Below are positions 1 through 9,836 of a stretch of 64,000 bases of DNA, piece after piece. How positions within the stretch are numbered: the stretch's first letter is position 1; every line of letters begins with the position of its first letter. Origin of the DNA: Trichinella spiralis. Lineage: Eukaryota > Nematoda > Enoplea > Trichinellida > Trichinellidae. The notes below the pieces were generated by a model, which was not told where the DNA came from, did not search any database, and saw nothing but the letters and a program-made list of their open reading frames with translations. Where the stretch lies: positions 18,468,475 through 18,532,474 of the forward strand of contig CM012953.1 in NCBI GenBank assembly GCA_000181795.3. Reading direction: 5' to 3'. A program made the translations under genes and the position numbers.

Positions 1-386
1 TGGTGAAGTTTATACTTTTTCATGATCAGCATTCCCGAAAATAATTTTTATCATTATTCTATAATTTATTGTACCAAAGTGACGTTATATCAAAATGCGA
101 TTGTAGTAGTTCAGAAAAACAATACAAAAAATAAGAAGTGATTTTCATTTTTCACTACCCAACAGCAGCAGCAACAACAGTAAAGAACAGCCAGCAGCAG
201 CAACAACTACAACAACGATAAAAACAACAGTGAACGGCATTAACAAAATGGAAACAATGAAAAAGCAAGAAAGTAAATAATACAATACAATACAATATAA
301 TACAAGAAATATATAATACAATATAATACAATACAATACAATACAGCACAATACAATACAAGCCACCACTTGGATGGAAGGCGGCA
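1..386. repeat. Simple-sequence tract beside a MULE gene; no gene seen
   Basis: CAG/CAA-type trinucleotide runs occur near 163-235. They are followed by a degenerate AATAC/AATAT pentamer array at about 280-361. Open frames here are low-complexity Cys/Ile/Leu/Tyr or poly-Leu translations of the repeats, so I do not treat them as genes. The tract ends just before the stop codon of the MULE transposase at 387 and may be the 3' flank or tail of that transposon. Confidence 0.7.
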
Positions 387-692
387 CTAAATCGGCTCCG
401 GCGTTAAATACATTAAAGCTGCTAGGAACTGCTCCAGCGTACGTCTACCGTTGGTGTATTCACCCGTATATTGTGCAACCCGTCGTTGCTTTTGAGCATA
501 AACTCTATTAACCCGTCTTAAGTCACCAACGGTAGCGTTTCCTGATAGCACTTGCTGAATCAGGGTGTCCATCACACCCTGTTCCGCTATCAGAAGCTGG
601 AGCAGTTCATATAACCCGTTATGATTTTTAGCCGCTTTTCTGTTGAGCCGATTATGCCAACCTTCCAAATGGTTATTTGTTCTAATATTTAC
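387..692 (-). pseudogene. MULE transposase, C-terminal part (copy 1)
   Basis: About 100 residues on the minus strand end at a stop codon at 387-389. The stretch NNHLEGWHNRLNRK matches the C-terminal MULE signature in which the Glu is the probable third catalytic acid of the DDE triad. The end (TPEPI, then stop) aligns with the end of copy 2 (VPEPVNF, then stop). The frame continues upstream in the piece at 7229-7963 once the BEL/Pao insertion and its 5 bp duplication are discounted. It is a fragment of a plain DNA transposon gene, probably silent. Confidence 0.8.
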
Positions 693-1276
693 TGTTGAGA
701 AATCTTTTCTCAATATCTGCTCATCACTATGTAAAAATTCCCGTGGCAACATAGCATTGCTCCTGGTACGAAAACAACAATTGCGCGACGCCAGTTGCAT
801 CCTTTGTTTTTCTTGATGTTAAACAATGGAATGGCAAATAAATCATCAAAAAGTCAGCGTCCTGTAATATATTTGTCACAACTTTTGTGGTCAGTTGCTG
901 AAAAAGCGTCAAATTGAAATGAGGCTGACAGCGCACCTGTTCAGATTCCGGCTAAGCTGCACAGTCTAAGGGATGGCGTGCCCACGCCGATTTATAATTG
1001 CTTTTCATTTTTTTATCGAGGACGCCGGATGCGGAGTGACGCCAAGAAAAATATATAAATACAAGTGCGGAGGGAGGAGGGAAAATTAACACGGAACACG
1101 CCGTATCGAATACCGCCTGAACCGTTTCTTTTCTCTCGCTATATCATTATTGTTACTCACTGTTTGTTCTGAATAAACCGATTCTTAGTCAAACCCACTG
1201 TCATTGATATTTTATATTTAACACATACAGTCCACTACCAAAGAATCCTCAAGTTCGAACTAAAGATTTTTCAACA
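693..1276 (+). repeat. 5' LTR of the BEL/Pao element
   Basis: This is a 584 bp direct repeat with 6645-7228. It starts with a small palindrome (TTGAGAAA and TTTCTCAA around a TCT loop). It contains a TATA-like TATATAAAT at 1052-1060 and an AATAAA signal near 1171, as expected of an LTR that both starts and ends transcription. The preceding bases TTTAC are the target duplication. Confidence 0.93.
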
Positions 1277-1283
1277 CAATTTC

Positions 1284-1326
1284 TGGTCCTCCGAGCCGGA
1301 TTCGAACCAGCGACCTATGGATCCAA
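1284..1326 (+). other. Primer-binding site complementary to tRNA-Tyr, unusually long
   Basis: The stretch begins TGGTCCTCCGAGCC. Its complement reads as the 3' end of a tRNA with CCA, acceptor strand, T arm (GGTTCGAATCC), variable loop and the 3' side of the anticodon stem. The variable-loop and stem bases (GGATCCATAGGTCGC) fit tRNA-Tyr best from memory of metazoan tRNA-Tyr genes. The match runs about 40 nt, far beyond the usual 10-18 nt primer site. It includes the ATG that opens the gag-like frame at 1317. Confidence 0.7.
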
Positions 1327-4300
1327 CTCGTGATACTACCAGCAACCGAACACTCTTCACAAATAACCCGACAGGAAACATGGCCAGCCCAAGGAGCCGA
1401 ACCAGAGCATATGATGCCGAAGGATCGGCACTGCAGTACTGGATAGATCGACTGCAAAGACTTTGCGTTGGACGCACGGATGTAGAAGCCATGCGCGAAG
1501 CAACCAAAACGTTGGGACGTGCAACACAACTATTTTTTGAATCACGGCAACGTTACTTAGATAGCTTGCCGGAGGAAGAAAGAAATCCAGCAATAATAGA
1601 ATTCGACGAACTGATCGACAAGCTCAGAACCACCCAACGTCAAGCCGACGAACTGCTGGCGACCGCTGAAACACCATCGTCGACCGAAATTACCCAACCA
1701 CCAGCCACCAAAAACAACGATCCCAAGACCAACTCGACCAGGCCGATCCCAAAATTACCAACATTCGACGGAGACATCCTCCAATTCAAGGCCTTTTGGG
1801 ATCAGTTCAACGCAGCAGTGCATCGAAGAGACGATCTCGAAGATGTCACAAAATTTGTGCATCTTCGATCCTGCTTAGCTGGTGCAGCATTACACGCAAT
1901 TAGTGGCGTGACAACAGCAGCCGAAAACTACCCGGCTGTGGTGCAACTACTACACGACCGATTCTATCGGGTATCGGACGTGTTGGACGCGCATATCCTC
2001 AAGATCTTTAGCGTCCCCAAGGAGGTCGCCAAAGGAAGGGAAGGTCTGCTAGCTCTGCATGACAAGCTAAACGGCCACCTATTGGAACTCAGAGCGATCG
2101 GAAGAGATCTCGATACCACGGTATCCGGTTTCCGGACCGCACTACCGCAACTGGTGGCCCAATTGCCAAAGAACATCCAATCCCGGTGGAAGGATCAATG
2201 TGGCAAATCGACGGAAGAACCGACCTCTCAGACCTTCCTGGACTTCTTAGCAGAACAAGCCCGGTGCGCTGTGGACCTTGTACAGTCCACACAGGGAGAG
2301 AGAATACCCTCCCCCACGCATAAACACACGGTGAAGGAGAGTCAGCGGAAGCGATCTCGCCCCCTTCGTCAAACAATTGGAGCCTTTCATACATCTCTCC
2401 ATCCAACCTGTCCGGTGTGCCAAGGTAAACATCGTTTAACGGTATGTCCACAGTTCCTGAACCAACAGTGGTCAGAACGAAAGGCAACGGCGGTGCGCCT
2501 CGGCCTGTGCTTCATTTGCCTAAGTCAAGGCCATACATCACAGCGATGTGCGATGAGACAACGGGGCTGGAGAACTCACCATTTGCTCACTGAAACGGCT
2601 CCCAACCGCCGAACATCACAGCCAAAACCATCTGACACCTCAATTCCACCTCCCGCGAAGAAAACGCGGTCTGAACCCAGTGAGGAAACATTCACCCGTG
2701 TATTACTCACCAATATACGCGGCTCAACGAGAATCCGGTTTCAAACAGTGAAAGCCATTGCTACTGGTGCAAACGGACAACGGCTAACGGTCAACTGCTT
2801 GTTCGACAGCGGTGCTGAAACAACCCTAGTGACAGAAGAAGTAGCAAGAGCCTTGAATTTGGTGGGAACATCGGAGACCGTCACGGTGAAAGGAATCGGT
2901 GGAATCCAATGCGCCCCAACGGTGGCCAGAAGAGTCCGGTTCCTTCTAAGCCCCGTAGATACAAATCAATCCGGTGTGGGTGATAAGTCCATTGAAGCAC
3001 TAACACTTCCACGAATCTGCGATGATATCCCTTCCGTCCCAGTCCGGTGTGACAAGTGGAAGCATCTACAACACCTGCAGCTCCCAGAGGAGGAAGATGA
3101 GAAACTGCCTATCCACGTGTTAATCGGTGTGGATTCGTATGGACGATTTCTCGGTGAGAAACTCCTACGAGGAAATCCAACAGACCCGGTTGCTATTGAA
3201 ACAACTCTGGGATGGGTTGTCTTTGGTCCGGTGAATCCACCGTCAACGTCTCAATACCGGTATCATTGTGCTCAAATAGAAGACAACATGGAACAGACAC
3301 TGAGAAAGTTCTGGGAACTCGACTCCATCGGCATCCAGCACCAAGAAGACAAGACGACCAAAGACGCGGTAAGCCGTCAATTCTTTAATACGTTAACATA
3401 TAATGGGTCACGTTATTCCGTGGGGTTGCTGTGGAAACCCGGTGTAGTCCAACTTCCAGACAATTATACACTAGCTGAACGCAGATTGCGATCTGTAGAA
3501 CGAAGCTTGATGAAGGATCCGGTTAAGCAACGCGAGTACAGTGCGGTGATCAATGAGTACCTCCGACAAGGATGGGCGGAGGAGGTGACTACCCAAAGGG
3601 GGCAACCAGGTAAAACTTGGTATCTCCCACATCATGCCGTGTACAAAAATACGGATGGTCAGTTAAAATGTCGGGTAGTTTTCGACGGCTCAGCTAAATA
3701 TGCCGGTGTCTCCCTAAATGACAATCTCGAGACTGGTCCAAACCTCCAGGCAGACCTGGTAGGGATCCTGCTGCGCTTCAGGCAGTACAGGATCGCGGTC
3801 CAAGCGGATATAGAGAAAATGTATTTGCAAGTCAGGCTGCGAATAGATGACAGAGATGCGTGCCGCTTTCTCTGGCGTGATTGTAAGACGGATACACCAC
3901 CGCGACGGTATCGACTTACCCGCGTGTGCTTCGGGTTAGCATGTTCCCCTTACCTTGCGCTCAACGTCCTCAAAGCTCATGCGGAGCTCAACCCTGGTGA
4001 AAATAACCAAACGGTCAAACTGGCACTGTCAAACATGTACGTGGACGACCTAGTCGTGAGCTGCGATGGTGAGGCTGAGGTGAGAGATTTGATCCACAGA
4101 GTACCGGTGTTCCTCAGGAAAGGTGGCTTCCACCTCAAGAAATGGACCTGCAATCAAGCAGCCTTACTGGATACACTTCCAAGAGAAGAAGTGTCAGAAC
4201 ACGGTGAAAGGGAACTCGGAAAAACACTTGGGATCTACTGGGGGAAGGATGAGGACATCCTCACCTTCCAACCACCTGCCAACTCAACTTCCCGATCCCA

Positions 4301-6616
4301 TCATACTAAAAGGCAAATGTTGAGCCTCGCAGCTCGAATATACGACCCGCTTGGTTATATGGCGCCGTTTACCGGCCAGATAAAGGTGTTGCTCCAATCT
4401 CTGTGGACAGCAGGGATAGACTGGGACACACCATTATCACCAGGGGTGGAACGACGTTGGCGCGACTGGATGGAACAACTCGAGATGCTGCCCAAAATAA
4501 GGATTCCCAGAGCATGGATCCCATACCCGGTGCAACAGGTGCGCAGAGTAGAACTCCACATTTTCGGTGATGCATCACAAGTAGCGTATGCAGCTTGCGC
4601 ATACATCATGGTGGAATCGACAAACCACCATAAGTTGGTGAGCCTCGTGATGGCAAAATCCCGAGTGGCACCGATAAAACAAATCAGTCTCCCTAGGCTG
4701 GAGCTGATGGCAGCATTACTGTGCGCTAGATTAAAGAAATATCTCGAGAGAGAACTAACACTGTCAATCCAGGAGGTCATCTGCTGGAGTGACAGTAGAG
4801 TAGCCCTCGCGTGGATTAAGGGAGCACCTGCACGCTGGAAGCCGTTTGTTGCTAACCGAGTGCAAGAAATACAGGAGTCAGTATCTCCCCAGTGCTGGAG
4901 ATACTGTCCGACTAAGGAAAATCCAGCGGACATTCCCAGTCGAGGTTGTTCGCTAGGCACTCTAATAAACACAGCCCTATGGTGGCACGGCCCACCATGG
5001 CTGATGCAAGGCAGAGAAAACTGGCCAACGGAGCCAGTGGCGAGAATAGACGACAACGAGCACCTAACAGTTGAGCAAAAAACTGTTAAGGTCTTAGCTA
5101 GCCAAATAGATGGCTGCGGGGTTGAGCAGGTAATCAACCCAACCCGGTATAGTCGTTATGAGACACTAATCTGAGTAACCGCTTACTGCTTGCGCTTCGC
5201 GCGAAACTGCCAAAATTCAGTGAGCGAGAGAACAAACAATGTTAATCTTTCAGTGAAGGAATTATCCGACGCTGAAACACTATGGCTCAGAGAGGTCCAG
5301 GTGAAGGAGTTCGGCATCAAGCCCGACTCGGCTAATCGGGTGAGGGAATTTGAACCATTTTTAGATCAAGATGGTTTGCTAAGAGTCGGCGGACGTCTGA
5401 GGCGATCCACTCTGCCTCCAGAGTCCAAACATCCAATCATCCTCCCTCACAATCACCCGGTGACAGAGCTGCTAATCAAAGATCACCACGTCAGGCAGAT
5501 ACATGCCGGTGTCACCCAAACCCTGGTAGCCATCAGAACAAAATTTTGGATCATCAGAGCCAGAAATGCTGTAAAGAAGATAATCCGCTCATGTCCGGTA
5601 TGTCGCAGAGTCGATGCGCAACCCTACCGACTCCGAATGGGTGACTTACCGGCCGACCGAGTGACTGAAACACAACCATTCATCCATACCGGCGTGGACT
5701 TTGCAGGTCCACTGTTTATCCGCCCAGATGTACAGGGGCGCAATGTCCGAGTGAACAAGGCCTATGTCTGCATATTCACATGCATGACAACCAGAGCGGT
5801 ACATCTAGAGCTCCTCAGAGAGCAGACAACGGATAGCTTCTTACAAGGTCTCCGGAGATTTATCTCCCGCAGAGGCCGACCCCGAGTGATACAATCCGAT
5901 AATTTCCGGTCGTTCAAACTGGCAGACGCATTCATCCAGTGTCTGCTCAGAGACAATAACTGGGAAAAACTGCAGCGCAAGATCAATGAGGAACGGATCC
6001 GGTGGAAATTCATCACACCCAGAGCCCCTTGGTGCGGCGGTTACTGGGAAAGGCTCATCCGTTCTATCAAAAATGCGTTGCGAAAGACAGTTCGAGGAGC
6101 CCTCCTCAAGTATGATGAGCTCCACACTGTCCTGTGCGAAATCGAAGCACGCATCAACGATCGGCCGCTGGTGTTTATGGGTGATGACATAGCCGGTGAA
6201 GCAGCATTAACTCCGGCCCATTTCTTAATCGGCCGTGGCTTTCACGACTACCGAGTGTAAGTACCGGAGTCTTCCGGCGTGATGACACCCCAAGTGGAGT
6301 GAATCACTTAATAAGGAGATGGCGGTATCAGCAACGTCTAACTGCCCAGTTGTGGAAAAGATGGAAACAAGAGTACATCACCACCCTAGCCACTTGTGGA
6401 AGATGGCGCAAAACCGGTCAAGAGCCCAAAGTGGGTGACATTGTACTAGTGCACGAACCCAGCACTACATGGATCAAATGGCCGATCGGAAGAATCATTG
6501 AGATCCACCCGAGTGAAGACGGTGTAGTCAGATCAGCGACGGTAAAAACCATACATGGATCAGTAACCCGATCTGCAAGATCACTCCGCCTGGTGGAACC
6601 ATCCGGTGATGCATAA
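1317..6616 (+). pseudogene. BEL/Pao gag-pol coding region (broken, about two breaks)
   Basis: Domains in order, with rough positions: a gag-like region of the DUF1759 type at 1.3-2.3 kb; zinc-knuckle-like Cys/His clusters near 2.4-2.6 kb; a DUF1758-type aspartic protease near 2.8-3.2 kb, with the DSGAETT active site; and reverse transcriptase at about 3.5-4.3 kb, with the YVDD box. These are followed by RNase H at about 4.5-5.0 kb, integrase with an HHCC-like zinc region near 5.4-5.7 kb and catalytic core to 6.2 kb, and a DUF5641-type tail near 6.3-6.6 kb. This order, with integrase last and no envelope gene seen, is that of BEL/Pao. The region looks broken in about two places, so the copy is treated as a recent fossil. 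Confidence 0.88.
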
Positions 6617-6630
6617 GACACGGCTTACCT

Positions 6631-6644
6631 TTTGGGGTGGGAGG
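6631..6644 (+). other. Polypurine tract of the BEL/Pao element
   Basis: A G-rich run (TTTGGGGTGGGAGG) lies directly before the first base of the 3' LTR, where plus-strand DNA synthesis is primed in LTR elements. Position and composition are the only evidence. Confidence 0.7.
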
Positions 6645-7228
6645 TGTTGAGAAATCTTTTCTCAATATCTGCTCATCACTATGTAAAAATTCCCGTGGCA
6701 ACATAGCATTGCTCCTGGTACGAAAACAACAATTGCGCGACGCCAGTTGCATCCTTTGTTTTTCTTGATGTTAAACAATGGAATGGCAATTAAATCATCA
6801 AAAAGTCAGCGTCCTGTAATATATTTGTCACAACTTTTGTGGTCAGTTGCTGAAAAAGCGTCAAATTGAAATGAGGCTGACAGCGCACCTGTTCAGATTC
6901 CGGCTAAGCTGCACAGTCTAAGGGATGGCGTGCCCACGCCGATTTATAATTGCTTTTCATTTTTTTATCGAGGACGCCGGATGCGGAGTGACGCCAAGAA
7001 AAATATATAAATACAAGTGCGGAGGGAGGAGGGAAAATTAACACGGAACACGCCGTATCGAATACCGCCTGAACCGTTTCTTTTCTCTCGCTATATCATT
7101 ATTGTTACTCACTGTTTGTTCTGAATAAACCGATTCTTAGTCAAACCCACTGTCATTGATATTTTATATTTAACACATACAGTCCACTACCAAAGAATTC
7201 TCAAGTTCGAACTAAAGATTTTTCAACA
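6645..7228 (+). repeat. 3' LTR of the BEL/Pao element
   Basis: This is the same 584 bp sequence as 693-1276 with about two differences seen by eye. It is followed by TTTAC, the right copy of the target duplication. The last ~30 bp run into an open frame of the neighbouring MULE on the other strand, which is accidental. Confidence 0.93.
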
Positions 7229-7963
7229 TTTACATTATATACATTCCAAAGCGGCAGTCTTTCATCGGTCATCCACTCCTGCCGAAAATATTGAAATAAA
7301 ACTGATAAGTTACCCGTAGTGCCTGCTTCAAGCAGGCTAACACCCGTATTAACATGCGGTACAGGGAGGAAAGCGGTGGCCAGGAGCATTCTTATCTTTC
7401 TCTTTGTCGGTTCCTCAGTTCTATATCTTGTTTTCAGTCCCAGCTCACCCACTTTCCTATGTACCGCCTGGCAGAAGTGGAAGCAGCAGCCCTGTACCCG
7501 CGTATTCGGGAAGTAACCCCGAATTGCAGGTATCAGGGCTGTTTCAAAATCACAGATAATGGTATCTGGATTAAGGTCGACCTCCAGAACTGCCGCTTTG
7601 TCTATTAAAGCTTGAAAAATATACCCGTACGTTCCAATGTCTTTACCCGTACATAAACAATAGACTGCTGGCACCAGCTTGCCCGCCACAAAGGCATGGA
7701 TGGTAAATATCTGTTGATACCACTGATGTACAATCTTGAATGTACCATCCATGCCCCAGGTTCGACAGGCTGCCAGCAGTCTAATGTTGGTACCCGTCGC
7801 AAATACCAGTATATGCCTGCAGTTACTTGGGCACAATAAAAAGTCTTCTCCAGACTTCGTCGTTTTAAACTGATCTGGTATTACCAGATCATGCCGGTGT
7901 TCAGGAAGTCTGGGGAAGCGCTTCGCACGGTGGCCATACATCGCGGCCCTTAGCCGTCTAAAG
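7229..7963 (-). pseudogene. MULE transposase, central catalytic part (copy 1)
   Basis: About 235 residues on the minus strand show the MULE transposase core. WGMDGTFK supplies the first catalytic Asp and TIICDFETALIPAI the second. The C/H signature CCFHFCQAVHRKV lies between the second Asp and the terminal Glu. RRLRAAMYGHRAKRFPRLP marks the segment just before the core. The frame stays open across this piece and is cut on one side by the BEL/Pao insertion and on the other by the hAT insertion. It aligns along its length with copy 2 at 34.1-35.4 kb. This copy seems better kept than copy 2, which suggests it was inactivated late. Confidence 0.85.
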
Positions 7964-8851
7964 CAGGGGTAGCCAAAGTGGTCGATATCGACCCCTTGGG
8001 GTCGATGGGACTCTCTAAGGGGTCGATAAAGGCTTAGGGGTCGAATGGGGGTCGATAAAGACTTAGGGGTCCAATGGGGGTCGATGAACTCCTGGATCGA
8101 ATATGAACTTTGAAATCCCATCTGAGTAATTTATTTCGTCGAGAACTATTTTGTAACAATAATTTATACTTTTCTGAACTATCAACAGACACTACCAGAA
8201 ATTAATTTTGCGCGATGCTAAGAGTATTTTCGACTTCAGGCTAAATTTTCACCATCTTTTCTTACTGGTCGTTTAGACGCCAGTTAGACAAAATGCGGCT
8301 TTGTTCTAAGAGTTTGACAAACGTGTTGCATAGGCCTTTGTCAGATCTTTTCGCGTCTTTCGTCACATCAGATGAATTGGTAAAGGCGATTTTATCAAAG
8401 CAAAGGAACAGACTGAACCTGGAAATGCGTGGAGACGTGCGCCTGAAACTCACTAATTTCCAGCCAAATATCAATGCCCTTGCTGCTGCTCAACAAACAC
8501 ATCCTTCACATTAACGATGCCAAGGAGATAAATAAAAAATTATCCACTACTTTGAATTTACATGAATACTGCCATTATAGGAACACATATACAAATTGAC
8601 AAAAAGATAATTAAACGTAAAAGTAAAATAAATCTGATGGAGAATCAGTAATTGTGAAAAGGGTAAAGAATAAATTTGATTAAAAATTATGACGGATTAA
8701 AATTTTTGATTAATTAAAAATAAATAAAAGGGTGATACATTATAATAAAGAAATTTATTATTAATAATACTTGTTTTATGAGCTTGGGGGTCGATGAGGC
8801 ATCAAGGAGTACCATAGGGGGTCGATGATAAAAAAAGTTTGGCTATCCCTG
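7964..8851 (+). mobile_element. Non-autonomous hAT (Charlie/ZBED-type) element with 8 bp target duplication
   Basis: The 888 bp element begins CAGGGGTAGCCAAA and ends with the inverted form of CAGGGATAGCCAAA. It is flanked on both sides by GTCTAAAG (7956-7963 and 8852-8859), the 8 bp target duplication expected of hAT. Both ends carry repeated GGGGTCGAT motifs: several near 7978-8088 and two in the last ~70 bp, all on this strand. The interior keeps only the C-terminal piece of a transposase (8293-8514), so it could move only with enzyme from elsewhere. It sits in the MULE transposase gene. Confidence 0.88.
8293..8514 (+). pseudogene. hAT transposase C-terminal fragment (ZBED5/SCAND3-like dimerisation end)
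   Basis: A 73-codon open frame ends with RNRLNLEMRGDVRLKLTNFQ and then QQTHPSH. This resembles the end of ZBED5/SCAND3/FAM200-like hAT transposases, which typically reads K.RNRL....DLR..LS..P.I..L....Q.HPSH. The BED zinc finger and the DDE core are absent, so it is a remnant rather than a working or domesticated gene. Recognition is from memory of the family. Confidence 0.7.
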
Positions 8852-8930
8852 GTCTAAAGAGTGGAAAATGGCCAGATGTTGATGGCTCGGCGGACGCGGC
8901 ACTTACATTGGTTTTCACGTTTCAGGTTGC
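8852..8930 (-). pseudogene. MULE transposase, N-terminal-side sliver (copy 1)
   Basis: On the minus strand the bases to the right of the hAT element read EPSTSGHFPLFRRL when joined to the piece at 7229-7963. Copy 2 has the matching NASTSLETAGQFPTFRSV. The hAT insertion therefore fell inside the coding frame. Upstream of about 8930 the similarity fades, so the FLYWCH-type N-terminus is lost or very diverged here. Confidence 0.65.
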
Positions 8931-8961
8931 GTTCAGTTATCACGCGCAATTGTCAAGCTAA

Positions 8962-9045
8962 TGGTGATTTGAATACAAAGTGAAAATGAGCAACTGTCAA
9001 TTTGCCCAAAGCCGCAGTTGTTCAACTAAAACTAGGAGTGGTAAA
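8962..9045 (+). repeat. Shared ~85 bp block, copy A (next to MULE 1)
   Basis: This block reads GGTGATTTGAATACAAAG... through ACTAGGAGTGGT. It is clearly related to 30307-30390 and 32788-32875 in the same orientation and to 33520-33603 inverted. In copies A and D the block lies 5' of a MULE gene and in the same orientation relative to the coding strand, so it is probably MULE 5' or subterminal sequence. Confidence 0.65.
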
Positions 9046-9836
9046 TTTTCTTGTTTTTCAGAAGCCGACAACTTTTACAATTTTATAAACTGCTTAATCT
9101 TCGATTAGTAAAAGTGTCTTTTCTGTATTCTATAAAACAATGAATTAAACTGAATAAACCGCAAATTAGTTTTTCATTTTTTTCAACAAAGAGGGTCGGT
9201 CGGTGGTTGCGTGCGTATGGCTTTTTGGAACATGATTTACTTTATATACGATGTAAATAAGACAAAAAAAAAGAGTAAATATGAAGAGTATATTAGAAAC
9301 ATTTATAAACAAGTGTTTTTTGAAAAATGAATGATTGACAGAAAATTCGAACGCTTCAACAATAACCAATCAGTAGTATGACTGTGTTTGTTCTACAGTC
9401 ACAAAAATGATTATTTCGAGAAAATAAACTTGAGATATCATCAAAAAAGAAAAACAAAAATTTATCTATACTTTTTGGTGTATTTCAACTTCAATGCAAG
9501 GCCGTCTATGATGTTCATTTTATCATTTTGGAAAATATTTGAAATCAATTTAACTTAAAGAAATATATAAGTAATATTACAATTTTTTGATCATTGGGAT
9601 ATAAAATAATAGAAAAACATTCAAATTAGTGAAACAATAACATTTTTCTTGTACAATTGAATTAATGAAATTTCTGCAGCAAAAAAGAAACAACCAAAAA
9701 TTACCATTAAATTATCCTAATAAAGTAAAATAATAATAATAATAATTGAAAAAAATAACAAAGAAGAGAGAATAAAGATAATTCGTAATAATTGGAAATT
9801 AGCAGAGAAAAATTTGAATAGAAAACATAATATTCA
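9046..9836. other. AT-rich spacer between the MULE nest and VPS35; no gene seen
   Basis: The region is about 75-80% A+T with short poly-A runs and no convincing open frame. It holds the presumed VPS35 3' UTR and polyadenylation region on the minus strand. Confidence 0.6.

Larger units (their letters stand above)
693..7228 (+). mobile_element. BEL/Pao LTR retrotransposon, near-complete, young, inserted in the MULE gene
   Basis: The element has two 584 bp direct LTRs (693-1276 and 6645-7228), each starting TGTTGAGA and ending TTTCAACA. They are flanked by the same 5 bp target duplication, TTTAC (688-692 and 7229-7233). A tRNA-complementary primer site follows the left LTR and a purine-rich tract precedes the right one. 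The internal region codes in order for gag-like, aspartic protease, reverse transcriptase, RNase H and integrase parts, the BEL/Pao order. By eye the LTRs differ at about two positions in 584 bp, so insertion was recent. The coding region appears to carry about two breaks. It lies within the MULE transposase gene. Confidence 0.93.
387..8930 (-). mobile_element. MULE (Mutator-like) DNA transposon, copy 1, split by two later insertions
   Basis: Three pieces of one transposase reading frame lie on the minus strand at 8852-8930, 7229-7963 and 387-692. They are separated by a hAT element and a BEL/Pao element. The order and reading direction fit one ancestral gene, as comparison with MULE copy 2 (34141-35358) shows. 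The true transposon ends are not resolved. No terminal inverted repeat is visible at the left end; on the right, an ~85 bp block at 8962-9045 recurs near copy 2. MULEs move by cut-and-paste with a DDE transposase. This copy cannot make an unbroken enzyme because of the insertions. Confidence 0.75.

Noticed and set aside
1284-1345. tRNA-Tyr gene on the minus strand
   Set aside because: The 3' half matches a tRNA well, but the anticodon loop and acceptor 5' strand are not present and the stretch sits exactly at the primer site of an LTR element.
4355-5137. 260-codon minus-strand frame within the first BEL/Pao element
   Set aside because: It is antisense to the RNase H part of the element and shows no recognisable domain.
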